Shown here in pieces: positions 30,451-39,642 of a DNA stretch of 64,000 nucleotides. The stretch covers positions 62,001-126,000 of the forward strand of contig OW569388.1 in assembly GCA_937625935.1 (NCBI GenBank), in the 5' to 3' direction. Below the pieces are notes generated by a model, which worked only from the letters and a program-made list of their open reading frames with translations, ran no database searches and was not told where the DNA came from. Every line of letters begins with the position of its first letter. Position 1 is the first letter of the stretch. Origin of the DNA: Tetramitus jugosus (Eukaryota; Heterolobosea; Eutetramitea; Acrasida; Vahlkampfiidae). The position numbers and the translations under genes were made by a program.

Positions 30451-33400
30451 GTGATCAGTCAATGTCCGATAGGGTACAGAGGAGAAGCTTGCCAAACCTT
30501 CGATTGTTATTCTATCTTATCCACCAATTCAACAGTGTGTAGTTCTCGTGGTAATTGCACTGCTCCAGATACTTGTACTTGTTCAACGGGATATGCTGGA
30601 AGCAACTGTGATCGGACGGGATGTTTTGGAGTGCCATGGAATGTTCGTGGTGTTTGTTCTGGTCATGGAACATGCACAGGACCCAATCAATGTGTATGCA
30701 AAAACGGATGGTTAAATTATGATTGTTCTCTCACAAAGTGCAATGGAGTTCTGAACACAAATTCATCTGTTTGTTCTGGTGTTGGTGCTTGCATTGCTCC
30801 GAATTATTGTGACTGTCCTTTGGGTTACTCAGGCTCTAAATGTCAAGATTACTCGTGTTTTGAAGTTAGTACTCATCTTTCTTATGTGTGCGCAGGCAAT
30901 GGTCAATGTGATTCCCCTGATGTATGTGTTTGTAAACCAGGGTATTATGGACTTGATTGTTCATTTTTTGATTGCTTTGGCGTATCTCAAGACAACTCAA
31001 GTGTGTGTAATGGGCGAGGGGCCTGTGTCGCGCCAGACATCTGTTCATGTTCTACCGGATATTCTCACCCCGATTGCTCTGATTACTCATGCTTCGATAT
31101 ACAGTATTCCATGAATAGTGTTTGCAGTGCCCATGGAGTTTGCACTTCGTTCAACAATTGCACATGTCATGCTCAGTATTATGGATTGGACTGTTCTGAT
31201 TACAAGTGTTATGACAACTTGGCCTCTGATATATCTCGAGTCTGTTCTGGTCATGGAGTGTGTGTCTCTCATGACAATTGTACCTGTTCGGATAGATACA
31301 ATGGTAATGACTGCTCTGAGTACGAATGTTATGGGGTCAGGGCAAAAAATGCCACTGTTTGCAGTGGTCATGGAGTGTGCAGTGGAATCGATCGGTGTAC
31401 TTGTGATCCAGATTACATATTCACTCTTGATTGTAGTAGGACTAGGTGTTTTGGGAAGTTTGACAATGACAGTGCGGTATGTAATGGAAGAGGCAGTTGT
31501 ACAGGGATCAACACCTGTTCCTGTATATCGGGATATGCAGGGTCTAATTGCGAGTTGCATGCTTGTTCGGGAATCGAATTCACCAGTTCTCATGTGTGCA
31601 GTGGGCACGGAAAGTGTTTGGGTCCCAATAACTGTTCCTGTTATCCTGGATACCAAGGCACAGATTGCTCAGTGTATTCATGCTTTGGTGTACAGTCAAC
31701 TGAACCTTCAGTTTGCAGTTCTAAAGGGGTTTGCATAGCCAACAATCTTTGTGCTTGCCTACCGGGATATGAAATAATGGAAAATTGCTCTAGAACAAAG
31801 TGCTTTGAAATATTGGATAATAGTTCATCAGTCTGCAGTGGTCAGGGAGATTGCATCGGATACAACAATTGTATTTGTGATTCTGGTTACTTGGGTGACA
31901 ATTGCTATACACACAAATGTCACAACGTTTTCAAAGATGATAAAGCAGTGTGTAGCGGTCATGGTTCATGTGTTTCTCCTGATCATTGTTTCTGTAGTCT
32001 TGGCTACTCAGGATACAACTGTTCTAAATACACTTGCTATGGTGTTGACTATAACAATGAATCGGTTTGTAGTAGTAATGGTGTTTGTGTATCTCCCGAT
32101 AACTGCCAGTGTTATCCAGGGAGACTGTTCTCGGACTGCTCGAGAACCACTTGTTTTGGACAACTTGACAACGAGACATCCGTGTGTTCTTCAAATGGAC
32201 GATGTACTTCGAAAGACCATTGCAACTGTAATTCAGGATTTGGAGGAGAACAATGTGCTTCTATTGCATGTTTTGGAGTCGTACTTACTGATCCATCTGT
32301 TTGCAGCGAACATGGTCAATGTACCGGACCAAACACTTGCAACTGTGACACTGGTTACTCTGGGATTGATTGCAGTAACTTTACCTGCTACAATTGGGAT
32401 AGATATGATGCTAATGTATGTAGGGGTCATGGTCGATGCTCCAATCTCAATAATTGCACTTGTAGATCTGGGTATCAATACGATTTTGATTGCCATCGAA
32501 CCAAATGCTATTCCATTTTCTCTAATGAGTCTCAAGTATGTTCAGGAAATGGATCATGTGTTGGACCAGATGAATGTGCATGTTATCCAGGATATGGAGG
32601 AGCTCAATGTGATCAACATACATGTCATGGAGTAGTGCATTCGAATCCGGGTGTGTGTTCCAGCCATGGCAGTTGTGTGGGTATTGACAAGTGTACATGT
32701 CAATCAGGCTACAGTGGATCCAATTGTTCAACATATGATTGTTTCGGACTAGATTCAACAGATGTTTCTGCTTGCTCCGGTCGTGGTCGTTGTGTATCTT
32801 CTCACAATTGTCAATGTCCTGTAGGATATCAGATTGAAAAAGATTGCCGCAGAACGACTTGTTTTGGAGCCCTGGACAATAGCTCTTCAGTTTGTTCTGG
32901 ACGAGGTCGTTGTATAGCACTAAACACTTGTCTATGTGACTCTGGATATTCAGGTGCGGCCTGTCAGGATACCGTTTGTTTCAATCGATCTTCGTCGGAT
33001 CCCAAGGCATGTGGCGGTCATGGTGTATGTGTTGCACCCAATGATTGTTCTTGTGAGGCAAATTATTTGGGAAATGATTGTTCGGATTATCAGTGCTTTG
33101 GAGTGCATCGTACGAGTTCGTCGGTATGCTCAGGTCATGGTGTGTGTACTGCAATCAACAAGTGCAAATGTGAACCTGGATATACATTGATAACATGTTC
33201 TCAACCTGTTTGCTATTCAATGTTGAGCACTAATCCATATGTTTGTTCCTCTCATGGCGTATGCAAGGGACCAGATACCTGTGTGTGTGATACTGGATAC
33301 TACAATGCTACCTGTCATTCTTACTCCTGTTTTGGTGTTTCAAGTTTGGACTCAATCAATGTTTGTAATGGACATGGTGATTGTCTTGCTCCAGATGTAT

Positions 33401-36400
33401 GCCATTGTGAATCTGGGTACTATGGATCAGATTGTCAAGTGACAAGTTGTTATGGGGTGAGCTCGAATTCCTCCAGCGTGTGTTCTGATCATGGTTCTTG
33501 TGTTTCGACAGACAATTGTCTCTGTGATGACGGATTCTATGGTAGTACATGTGAGTTATGGTCTTGTTTCTCAAAGGAATTATCTGATTTGAATGTTTGT
33601 AGTGGAATTGGAACTTGTGTAAAACCAAACACTTGCGCTTGTGACACTGGTTTTGGAGGAAATGAATGTCAATTCCCATTGTGCTACGGATACACGCGGA
33701 ATGAAACTCAAGTGTGCAACGGCAATGGGTACTGCGAATCTCCCAACTTTTGCGAATGTTCCAAAGATGCACTTGGTGTGGAGTGTGAAGTGAAAGTTTC
33801 AGATTTTGTAATGTCACCCGATGGAAATAAGATGACTGCTACTTTCAACTCAAAATTCAACAATGGCTATGAATTTGAGTGGGGAAGCAGAGATAATTGC
33901 AATTATATCCTCTCTAATGTATCGTTGTTGGGACATGATACTACATGCTCTATCCAAAATGAAACTTTGATCCTTGTCCTCGGGATATTCAGTTCTATTC
34001 AGTTGTATGACGTGCTCGAGGTCAGAATCTATCCTAAACTGCCACCAAACTCCTCGTTCCAATATCCAGCTCACATTTCCAAGAGCTTGCAAGACAAATT
34101 GATCACTCAAATCCAAGTTCAACCAAACAAAAGTCCAATTATTCCAACAGTCGTTCTATCTGTAGAATCTACGAACGTGTATGATTGTGCACCAGTGGAT
34201 CTTAGTGTACATGTGGAAATTTACTCGTTGAAAAGAACGAACATAGTTCTCTCGTCCAGACATTTTGATTCAGAGACCATGAATCACATGAATTACTATT
34301 TATCTCGAGTGTCTCTCAGTCCCGCGACCACTTCAGTTCACATTCCTTCATCCAGTTTCCTTATAAGCACCAAGAATAGGACAGCAGAATTCCATTTCAC
34401 ACTCTCAGTGAGATCCAATCTGGGTTATGAGTCAGAGTCTTCGATCACCATCCAATACACTCACTTACCTCTCCCAGTGTACAAGACGAAGAGAAACTTG
34501 ATTCTATCAAGGAGAAGCGACGATTATATGGTTGAGACAACACCTGCCCTCGCAACGACATGTGGGAATCCGAACCATTATCCAACCATATCTGAGTGGC
34601 TGCAGTTAAGCGGTGAGCCTATTGTCGGATTCAATTCAAAGGAAGATCGATTCAATTCCTCTTCTTTCCTATTACCTCCATTCTTCTTCCCCAAGGTAGA
34701 TGAATCATACCAATTAACGTTAAGGAGTGCTCTGAGAGATTTTCCATTTGTGAAATCCCAACTTGACATTTTTGTGAGAGTTGTATCACAAGAGTTGAAG
34801 GCTCTGATTGGGGGTGCTGATCGAGCAGAACCCATCTCGAGTGATGTTATTCTCAAGGCCATAGTGTCAGATCCGGATCTGTTAGATGATGCTCCAGATC
34901 ATTTTGAGTGGAGATGCTATGACACAAGAATGCTCTGTCCTGAAGATAGGCATGGTCTTACTCTTGTCATTCCTGCATTCAGTATGCTAGTTGGATACAA
35001 ATCATTCGACTTTAGATACATCAAGGGCAATAGAGAAACCACGGCATCCATTCAAATCAATGTTGTTGCGGCAGATTTTCCTATTGCTCGCATAGAAGGA
35101 GTTCCTTTGAATAATCGAATGAACAACTATGAAGGTTTGCAACTTCTTGCAGTTGTCGAGAATTATCCTTCGAGCAACGTGTACTTTCAATGGGAGGTGT
35201 ACCGCGGAGGATTATTGCTCAACAATAGCACCATGACTACTCCTTCCACCACTTTAGCATCACTGTCCATACGTCCAAACGTGATGACACCTTCAGCAAG
35301 GTACGGTTTCCGATTGACAGTATTCTTAAAACCCGACCTCGCACATCTGTCGTATTATGGTACTCCTGGAGTGGCCGAAGCAGAAATTCAAATCAATACT
35401 CAACCAAAAGACGGTCCATTTACTGTTACTCCTTCTGAGGGATATGCACTCTCAACAGTTTTCAAGCTCGATTGTATGGGTTGGCAGTCTGACACTCAAC
35501 CTTACTTCTTCTCTTTTTCATTTCTCGATGAAATCAATTACTCGTACAACAAGTCAAGAATGCTCTCAATGACTCCTACCCTGAGAGAACAATTGGATGT
35601 TATGTTACCTCAGCCGACCACTCGCGCAGATCATCGGCTATTCATTAAGGTTCGAGTGAGCGATCTCTATGGAGCAACCACAGAGCGAATCATTTCAGTG
35701 ATTGTAAAACCCCATCCAACGATAACGTACAACACTGCATTGAATTCGATTCTGGGTAATTTAACTTTGATAGAAAATGAGAAGCAAGAGGAGCAAGTGT
35801 TTGGTCGTGACTTGGCAGTCTTAACATTTGCTCTCAATCAAGTTGTATCAATCAATCAGTTGAACAGTAGTAACAACTGTACCAATGATTGTTATCAAAG
35901 TCTAGGGCAAGGTACATGCAATAATATAACAACAACATGCACATGCCATCAGGGATATCATGGGGACGACTGTTCATTGACCCCAGATGATGTCGAGAAC
36001 AGAAAGAATGTTCGATTGACCCTCCTTCAACAATATTCCAAATACTCGGAAGTACCCACAATGTCAACAGATCATTTGAATTTTAGATTGCAGACATTGT
36101 CATCCATCACTTCTAAAGTGAGTGAACTATCGATGGACATGGCCATCCTGGGTTCCAACTTTTTAAACAGTACATTGAGCATGAACACTGCCCCAATGAG
36201 TGAGACCCTGGTTAAAGAGACTGCCAATGTGATTAACAACTTGTTTTCAGTGTCTCTTTCTTCTATCGATTCTAGAGTATCTCCAATCGATTCCTATCAA
36301 TTAAGCGTCAAACAATTGACTTCAATCATGTCACTCAAAGAAACAACTGATGTTCTTCTGTCAAATGCTTTGGCCAATAAGGTACAGGGACAGGCAGAAA

Positions 36401-38028
36401 CTAAGTTGATCACCTCTAATCTGAAGGCTTGTATTTTCAAGGATTATGCAAGCTTACTAGATGGGAAAACAATATCTATTGTAAATGATGGTTCTTCCCC
36501 AATGTCTCCACCACAGACCCAACAAATCCTAACAATACCCAAGGGATTTGGAACAGAGATGATTTCAAAATTCAATTCCTCCACAGGTGAAAAAGAACCA
36601 ACAATTGGTCTTAGAATCGTGTCTCTGATTGTCAACCCACACGACACTCGATCCCATGCCAGATCCAGAAAAGATCGCATTTCCAGTGATTTATTGAGCA
36701 TTGTGTTTGAGGTGAACGGTGTAGCCACATCAATGACCAATCTAACCAATATGATTGAATTTATAGTACCCGGAACATACTCGTACAATGATGATCCATC
36801 CCTCCCATCTTCTTCTCGCACTGCACCTCTCTGCAAGTACTGGGATCATAGTAAGGGTGTTTGGAGTACCGAGGGAGTGGTCACTCTGAAATTCTCTCCA
36901 ACAAGTACATCATGCCTCACAAGTCACACGACAGATTTTGCAGTGTTTGTGGGGCAGTACATTCCACCGCCCCCACCTTCACCCAGCTCTCAAATACACT
37001 TGCCCAGTGACTTTGAACCATCGACTCTCGACCGACAAGCATGGAATGTGTTCCCATGGTGGTGGATCTTGGTTGCAGCACTTGTGTCTGGGTGCTTTGT
37101 CTTGGGATTAATGAGTGTGTTAGTGCTCGTAGTTGGCATCATGTCTCGGAAGAGATCTCACATTGAAGATGACTCGTATGAAGATGATGAAGAAGGTATG
37201 ACCTATGAAGACATGGAAGGGGATGAAGAAATCATGAGGAATCATCAACGACCACACAGTAACTGCAGTATGGAGAGTGCTCATGATGATGACATGTCGA
37301 GCGAAACACGAAGTCATTATCTGCACTTTATGTACTCGAGAGCCGACAGTAGGGCATCGGATCTATCGTTGATGGCAGCGCCATATTCAGAGCAGGTGGC
37401 TGATGGCAGAGAAAAGAGATATCAAATGACAGCGAAGAACAAGAATGAATCATCAGCCTTCTTTAACAAGAGTATGATGATGCATGAAGTAGAGTTTGAT
37501 TCCACTGTGATGAATCGAAGAAGGTCTGATGATGACGATGACGAGAATCATGACGAGAATCAGGATGGTGATGATGATGGAGCAACTCATTGGAAACACC
37601 ATGTAAACAATAACGACAACTCCCATGAGAGTTCAACTGAGAACCTCTTTGTCCGAATGGATAGCTTTACTAACTCTTTATACAACAACAATGACAGGTA
37701 CGGCAACCATCGTCTTGGGCAACTAAAGAAGAACCAAGTAGCTCCTCACATGGACGATGATGCAGACTCCACACTGATGGACGACGGTACAGACCTTTCA
37801 GGCCCCACACCACTTGTTATGGACAAGAGATATTCCACGAACAATAATTCAATCAAGGATGATGATTTAATGACCGAGGAGGAAGAGGAAAGTTCATCTC
37901 TCCGCCAACCGAACAAGGAAAGTCACCATGAAGCCCTTCAAATCCCCAGTTCACAGCAATTCCGAAACTTTGTTGTTCGTTATGTGGATGAAGAAGACGA
38001 GGACTCATTGCAGGAGGATGAGAAATAA
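28096..38028 (+). CDS. Giant adhesion-receptor-like protein: cadherin-like repeats, 28 EGF-like units, GPS-like motif, one membrane span
   Basis: The frame is open from 27820; the first ATG at 28096 gives about 3,310 residues and a possible signal peptide (SLIWLLVTTIVHF near 40-52). Order: 8 CADG repeats (the first lacking its front half), then from residue about 790 to 1900, 28 Cys-rich EGF-like units of about 39 residues (CFGV...VCSGHG.C...D.C.C..GY.G.DCS). Next is a REJ/PKD-like stretch (1900-2590), one more EGF unit near 2600, and an alpha-helical region. A GPS-like motif near 2910-2952 has CKYWD..KGVWST and CLTSHTTDFAVF. A Pro run, one membrane span (WWWILVAALVSGCFVLG, about 2988-3015) and an acidic Asp/Glu/Ser-rich cytoplasmic tail of about 295 residues follow. 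The architecture resembles polycystin-1/adhesion receptors with a single span. The stop TAA lies within AATAAA. A cell-surface adhesion role is inference. Confidence 0.8.
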   Translation: MGRSFIHINENSHKLPIQLSIIKISLIWLLVTTIVHFTNLGAQVVADNSTVPLDACFPLIYSASLADGRHLPAWLSFSSSDRTFSGVPSSSDIGQLMVRITAQDTHGASSITDFFLNVAAPGQSNEITDKVVTIPSTIELTIYAQSFPDLDNQTVVMNSSLADSSPLPPWLSFFPTNNTFLGAPSVSDAGEYLVRVRAQDQNNGVQLADFKILVNRRPVVLTPLGNHMVTANQRFQYTIQVPTFFQDPDDNSLMLYVSRTDGTPLPSWLSFSSNTFSGTPLLSDSGYLQIVVRASDGYVSVESIFSIFVNQPPYIMNRIPDRLINAGTTVQFVIPSNSFSDNDSPSLELHTQMNNGDVLPNWLTFFGNNQTFVAQPPNNIHGPFLVEVSAIDSFGASTSSSFVLTVNRPPVLNMSIPVLSVTIGGVVTYKIPSNTFYDPDGSSLTISIVQQDGSPLPSWLTFNPISNSFFGFPDTLDAGEWHLNVSATDGAAYVSTDLSLIVNRKPQINNLIPPQHVTIGSTFVYQIDDSIFVDPDNNTLTLTASKANLSPLPLWLLFFNSNNTFFGVPGVSDYGAVMIRVTASDNFSSIYVDFQLRVNRAPLLVNPVADQVVNVQHSLLYTVPFNTFFDSDNDVLFYSASLTNGSNLPSWLQFNPSTRRFTGFPLTEDVGNYNLLLTADDGMSQVTSSFNIQVNQGPVVINYPGAQIVVVGTRKEFNVHDVFLSLDGYSLDLTAGLNTGDILPIWISFDSSKSKFIFTPTVVSNPIVIKLRAADPYSSLSVLFSVISQCPIGYRGEACQTFDCYSILSTNSTVCSSRGNCTAPDTCTCSTGYAGSNCDRTGCFGVPWNVRGVCSGHGTCTGPNQCVCKNGWLNYDCSLTKCNGVLNTNSSVCSGVGACIAPNYCDCPLGYSGSKCQDYSCFEVSTHLSYVCAGNGQCDSPDVCVCKPGYYGLDCSFFDCFGVSQDNSSVCNGRGACVAPDICSCSTGYSHPDCSDYSCFDIQYSMNSVCSAHGVCTSFNNCTCHAQYYGLDCSDYKCYDNLASDISRVCSGHGVCVSHDNCTCSDRYNGNDCSEYECYGVRAKNATVCSGHGVCSGIDRCTCDPDYIFTLDCSRTRCFGKFDNDSAVCNGRGSCTGINTCSCISGYAGSNCELHACSGIEFTSSHVCSGHGKCLGPNNCSCYPGYQGTDCSVYSCFGVQSTEPSVCSSKGVCIANNLCACLPGYEIMENCSRTKCFEILDNSSSVCSGQGDCIGYNNCICDSGYLGDNCYTHKCHNVFKDDKAVCSGHGSCVSPDHCFCSLGYSGYNCSKYTCYGVDYNNESVCSSNGVCVSPDNCQCYPGRLFSDCSRTTCFGQLDNETSVCSSNGRCTSKDHCNCNSGFGGEQCASIACFGVVLTDPSVCSEHGQCTGPNTCNCDTGYSGIDCSNFTCYNWDRYDANVCRGHGRCSNLNNCTCRSGYQYDFDCHRTKCYSIFSNESQVCSGNGSCVGPDECACYPGYGGAQCDQHTCHGVVHSNPGVCSSHGSCVGIDKCTCQSGYSGSNCSTYDCFGLDSTDVSACSGRGRCVSSHNCQCPVGYQIEKDCRRTTCFGALDNSSSVCSGRGRCIALNTCLCDSGYSGAACQDTVCFNRSSSDPKACGGHGVCVAPNDCSCEANYLGNDCSDYQCFGVHRTSSSVCSGHGVCTAINKCKCEPGYTLITCSQPVCYSMLSTNPYVCSSHGVCKGPDTCVCDTGYYNATCHSYSCFGVSSLDSINVCNGHGDCLAPDVCHCESGYYGSDCQVTSCYGVSSNSSSVCSDHGSCVSTDNCLCDDGFYGSTCELWSCFSKELSDLNVCSGIGTCVKPNTCACDTGFGGNECQFPLCYGYTRNETQVCNGNGYCESPNFCECSKDALGVECEVKVSDFVMSPDGNKMTATFNSKFNNGYEFEWGSRDNCNYILSNVSLLGHDTTCSIQNETLILVLGIFSSIQLYDVLEVRIYPKLPPNSSFQYPAHISKSLQDKLITQIQVQPNKSPIIPTVVLSVESTNVYDCAPVDLSVHVEIYSLKRTNIVLSSRHFDSETMNHMNYYLSRVSLSPATTSVHIPSSSFLISTKNRTAEFHFTLSVRSNLGYESESSITIQYTHLPLPVYKTKRNLILSRRSDDYMVETTPALATTCGNPNHYPTISEWLQLSGEPIVGFNSKEDRFNSSSFLLPPFFFPKVDESYQLTLRSALRDFPFVKSQLDIFVRVVSQELKALIGGADRAEPISSDVILKAIVSDPDLLDDAPDHFEWRCYDTRMLCPEDRHGLTLVIPAFSMLVGYKSFDFRYIKGNRETTASIQINVVAADFPIARIEGVPLNNRMNNYEGLQLLAVVENYPSSNVYFQWEVYRGGLLLNNSTMTTPSTTLASLSIRPNVMTPSARYGFRLTVFLKPDLAHLSYYGTPGVAEAEIQINTQPKDGPFTVTPSEGYALSTVFKLDCMGWQSDTQPYFFSFSFLDEINYSYNKSRMLSMTPTLREQLDVMLPQPTTRADHRLFIKVRVSDLYGATTERIISVIVKPHPTITYNTALNSILGNLTLIENEKQEEQVFGRDLAVLTFALNQVVSINQLNSSNNCTNDCYQSLGQGTCNNITTTCTCHQGYHGDDCSLTPDDVENRKNVRLTLLQQYSKYSEVPTMSTDHLNFRLQTLSSITSKVSELSMDMAILGSNFLNSTLSMNTAPMSETLVKETANVINNLFSVSLSSIDSRVSPIDSYQLSVKQLTSIMSLKETTDVLLSNALANKVQGQAETKLITSNLKACIFKDYASLLDGKTISIVNDGSSPMSPPQTQQILTIPKGFGTEMISKFNSSTGEKEPTIGLRIVSLIVNPHDTRSHARSRKDRISSDLLSIVFEVNGVATSMTNLTNMIEFIVPGTYSYNDDPSLPSSSRTAPLCKYWDHSKGVWSTEGVVTLKFSPTSTSCLTSHTTDFAVFVGQYIPPPPPSPSSQIHLPSDFEPSTLDRQAWNVFPWWWILVAALVSGCFVLGLMSVLVLVVGIMSRKRSHIEDDSYEDDEEGMTYEDMEGDEEIMRNHQRPHSNCSMESAHDDDMSSETRSHYLHFMYSRADSRASDLSLMAAPYSEQVADGREKRYQMTAKNKNESSAFFNKSMMMHEVEFDSTVMNRRRSDDDDDENHDENQDGDDDGATHWKHHVNNNDNSHESSTENLFVRMDSFTNSLYNNNDRYGNHRLGQLKKNQVAPHMDDDADSTLMDDGTDLSGPTPLVMDKRYSTNNNSIKDDDLMTEEEEESSSLRQPNKESHHEALQIPSSQQFRNFVVRYVDEEDEDSLQEDEK
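30466..33795 (+). repeat. 28 tandem EGF-like units with 3-unit higher-order period
   Basis: Each unit is about 39 residues (117 nt) with six or more Cys. Units 8, 11, 14, 17 and 20 end in a variant DC-x-RT with a shifted Gly-Tyr loop (for example FTLDCSRT, IEKDCRRT). Each is followed by a unit opening C-[FY]-x4-x-N-[DE]-x-S-x-VC. The period is thus three units (about 351 nt) through units 8-24. Confidence 0.85.
36820..36957 (+). other. GPS-like autoproteolysis motif (atypical)
   Basis: The motif has CKYWDHSKGVWST, then CLTSHTTDFAVFVG just before the membrane span, the position of a GPS in adhesion receptors and polycystins. The usual His-Leu-Ser/Thr tripeptide reads His-Thr-Thr here, keeping the His and the Thr nucleophile, while the second conserved Cys (Gly-Cys) is Gly-Val. 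Cleavage is therefore uncertain. Confidence 0.6.
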
Positions 38029-38740
38029 AGGTGTAACTTCTTCTATTCCAAACCTAATTGAATGACGTCAATCATGATCGATGAAATAATGAGCGATACA
38101 AGACTTGCACAATTCATGCCTAGATGTGCAAAACAACCGTAGCCTGAGTCCATTTTATTTTGTCAAACGATCGTTCGAACCAAAAAACCTCCCGTACAGG
38201 CGAAAAGCAAAATACGAAAATAGAACAGTGATAACGAGTATTTATCTATCTAAAATCAAGTTATGAGTTAAGACGATTAATATTTCATATTTACAAGCTA
38301 ATTAAACGTGTATTAAATTAACTTAAAATAAATATTTCGCATGTTGAGGATAATTTTTAATATTTACAATACAATTAAAATAAATGCTTTGTAGTAATTT
38401 GTTGTCCTCGGTCTCACTATCACCCTTTCCTTGACTCCAGTTCAGTTGACTGGCATGCTTGGAGAGGGAAATGTTGTCGCGACGAGGAGGGCAATTTGCA
38501 CCACAATATCGACCCCAAATTCACATGCGAATATTCGAAATCTTATAACCAGGTTTTGCAAATACTGTTGGCGCCTCAAGCCTTGAATTCACGCGATCTT
38601 CCACTCATAACAAACAGTGTTACACACGATGAACGATGATTTGATAACAGATATTAATTCGCTGCCATATATTGTTACAGTGTTCGACATCAGCAATGAC
38701 ATCAGCAATGAGTCATTCAATTGGTAAATCAATAGGTAAA
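38029..38740. other. Intergenic region, AT-rich
   Basis: Downstream of the giant gene. It includes a perfect TGACGTCA at 38063-38070 and TTGGCGCC near 38569, and a very AT-rich core at 38270-38400. No supported gene. Confidence 0.4.
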
Positions 38741-38901
38741 TAGGTGTTGACAAGAAAAAACATCATTCATCATTGTCACAATCAACATCCGTTGTATTTA
38801 CAATATCTACATGGAAGGCCAATAGCATCCATTGAAAGCCAAATAGCTCACGGACCTCCAGTTGCAATACACTCGGCCATCTGCGGTGCTGACTATAAAT
38901 T

Positions 38902-39177
38902 TTATGGAGACATAATCCGAACGATGTAACTCTTGTCCTCGCTTGAAATACTTGCCGCTCCATCTACCTCCAGTATCTTGACAGGGCTCGTAAGATCTTG
39001 TGGGATAGATTGCAGCCTGGGCAATTGAAACATGGCAATTGGAATTTATCTGGGATCTTGTCCATGGGAGCTATTAGCTCTGCATTTCAGAAGAATGCCT
39101 AATTGCGAAGAAGATGTGACAATGCGAACAGAACGCAGGAATGGTGAGAAGGTGCTGGTTCCGTACAAATGGTTCAT
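38902..39177 (-). pseudogene. Possible broken small gene (one in-frame TAA)
   Basis: From the ATG at 39177 the minus frame reads MNHLYGTSTFSPFLRSVRIV, with an Arg/Ser-rich, mitochondrial-presequence-like start, for 43 codons to a TAA at 39046-39048. It continues in the same frame as IPIAMFQLPRLQSIPQ, then VKILEVDGAASIS, to a TAA at 38902. Neither half matches a family I know. A second frame over 38810-39060 is also long and free of stops, so this may be a decayed gene, an unrecognised spliced gene, or chance in a less AT-rich patch. Confidence 0.25.
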
Positions 39178-39539
39178 ATTTCAGACAGATCAAGAAACTC
39201 CATAGTTCTGTGACAATAGTATAATCGCTTGTAGTTAAATTGATTGTTAGCTGCTGTGTCTGCACTAGGCGACGCTGCCTTTTTTACATTCCTCCAATAT
39301 TCGAGCTGTTGCCTCATATTTGCAACGTCTTCCTGGAGTTGTTTAATTTTATCATCTTTCTGTTGCATCTCTACTGCATGCTTCTGTTTAAGTTCTGATC
39401 CAAGTGAATATGTGTCGTGCCTACTCTGTGACATTCGTTGAACGAGTTCAGTTAATCGAGAGTTCTCGTCTCTCAACTCATTGAGCTCCTCCTGTTCTCG
39501 TCTCTCAACTGTTGTTTGCTTCGAAATATCGGTACACAC
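39174..39539 (-). CDS. Small coiled-coil protein, 5' end unresolved
   Basis: The frame encodes about 115-121 residues with strong coiled-coil character: EELNELRDENSRLTELVQRM, then KQKHAVEMQQKDDKIKQLQEDV and MRQQLEYWRNVKK. The frame begins at a GTG, so a first exon or a downstream Met is needed. One possibility is a tiny first exon (ATGAT, then GTGAGT) with its acceptor at GTTGAGAG, giving MIREQEELNEL. It lies 100 nt downstream of CCDC40 on the same strand but looks like a separate gene, since CCDC40 already ends where its family does. Function is unknown; a ciliary or centrosomal role is only a neighbourhood guess. Confidence 0.4.
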   Translation of the reverse strand: MCTDISKQTTVERREQEELNELRDENSRLTELVQRMSQSRHDTYSLGSELKQKHAVEMQQKDDKIKQLQEDVANMRQQLEYWRNVKKAASPSADTAANNQFNYKRLYYCHRTMEFLDLSEI

Positions 39540-39642
39540 ATGGTTCAGTACTCACATCATCACTTGATCATTTTGCAAGATTCTTGAATTTAGGACTTTT
39601 TTCTCAGTTAGATTGTTGTGCAGTTGAACGACACTTTAATTT

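Noticed and set aside
30779-32920. Long frames on both strands across the EGF array
   Set aside because: Shadows caused by Cys-codon periodicity in the real frame; they contain no signal peptide or domain of their own.
30466-33795. Regular 117-nt repeats as a CRISPR-like or satellite array
   Set aside because: The period is set by protein EGF units, the DNA is divergent between units, and the frame is open throughout.
38063-38070. Perfect TGACGTCA (CRE) downstream of the giant gene
   Set aside because: Single 8-mer in a 3' region with no supported gene start nearby; noted but not called as a regulatory site.
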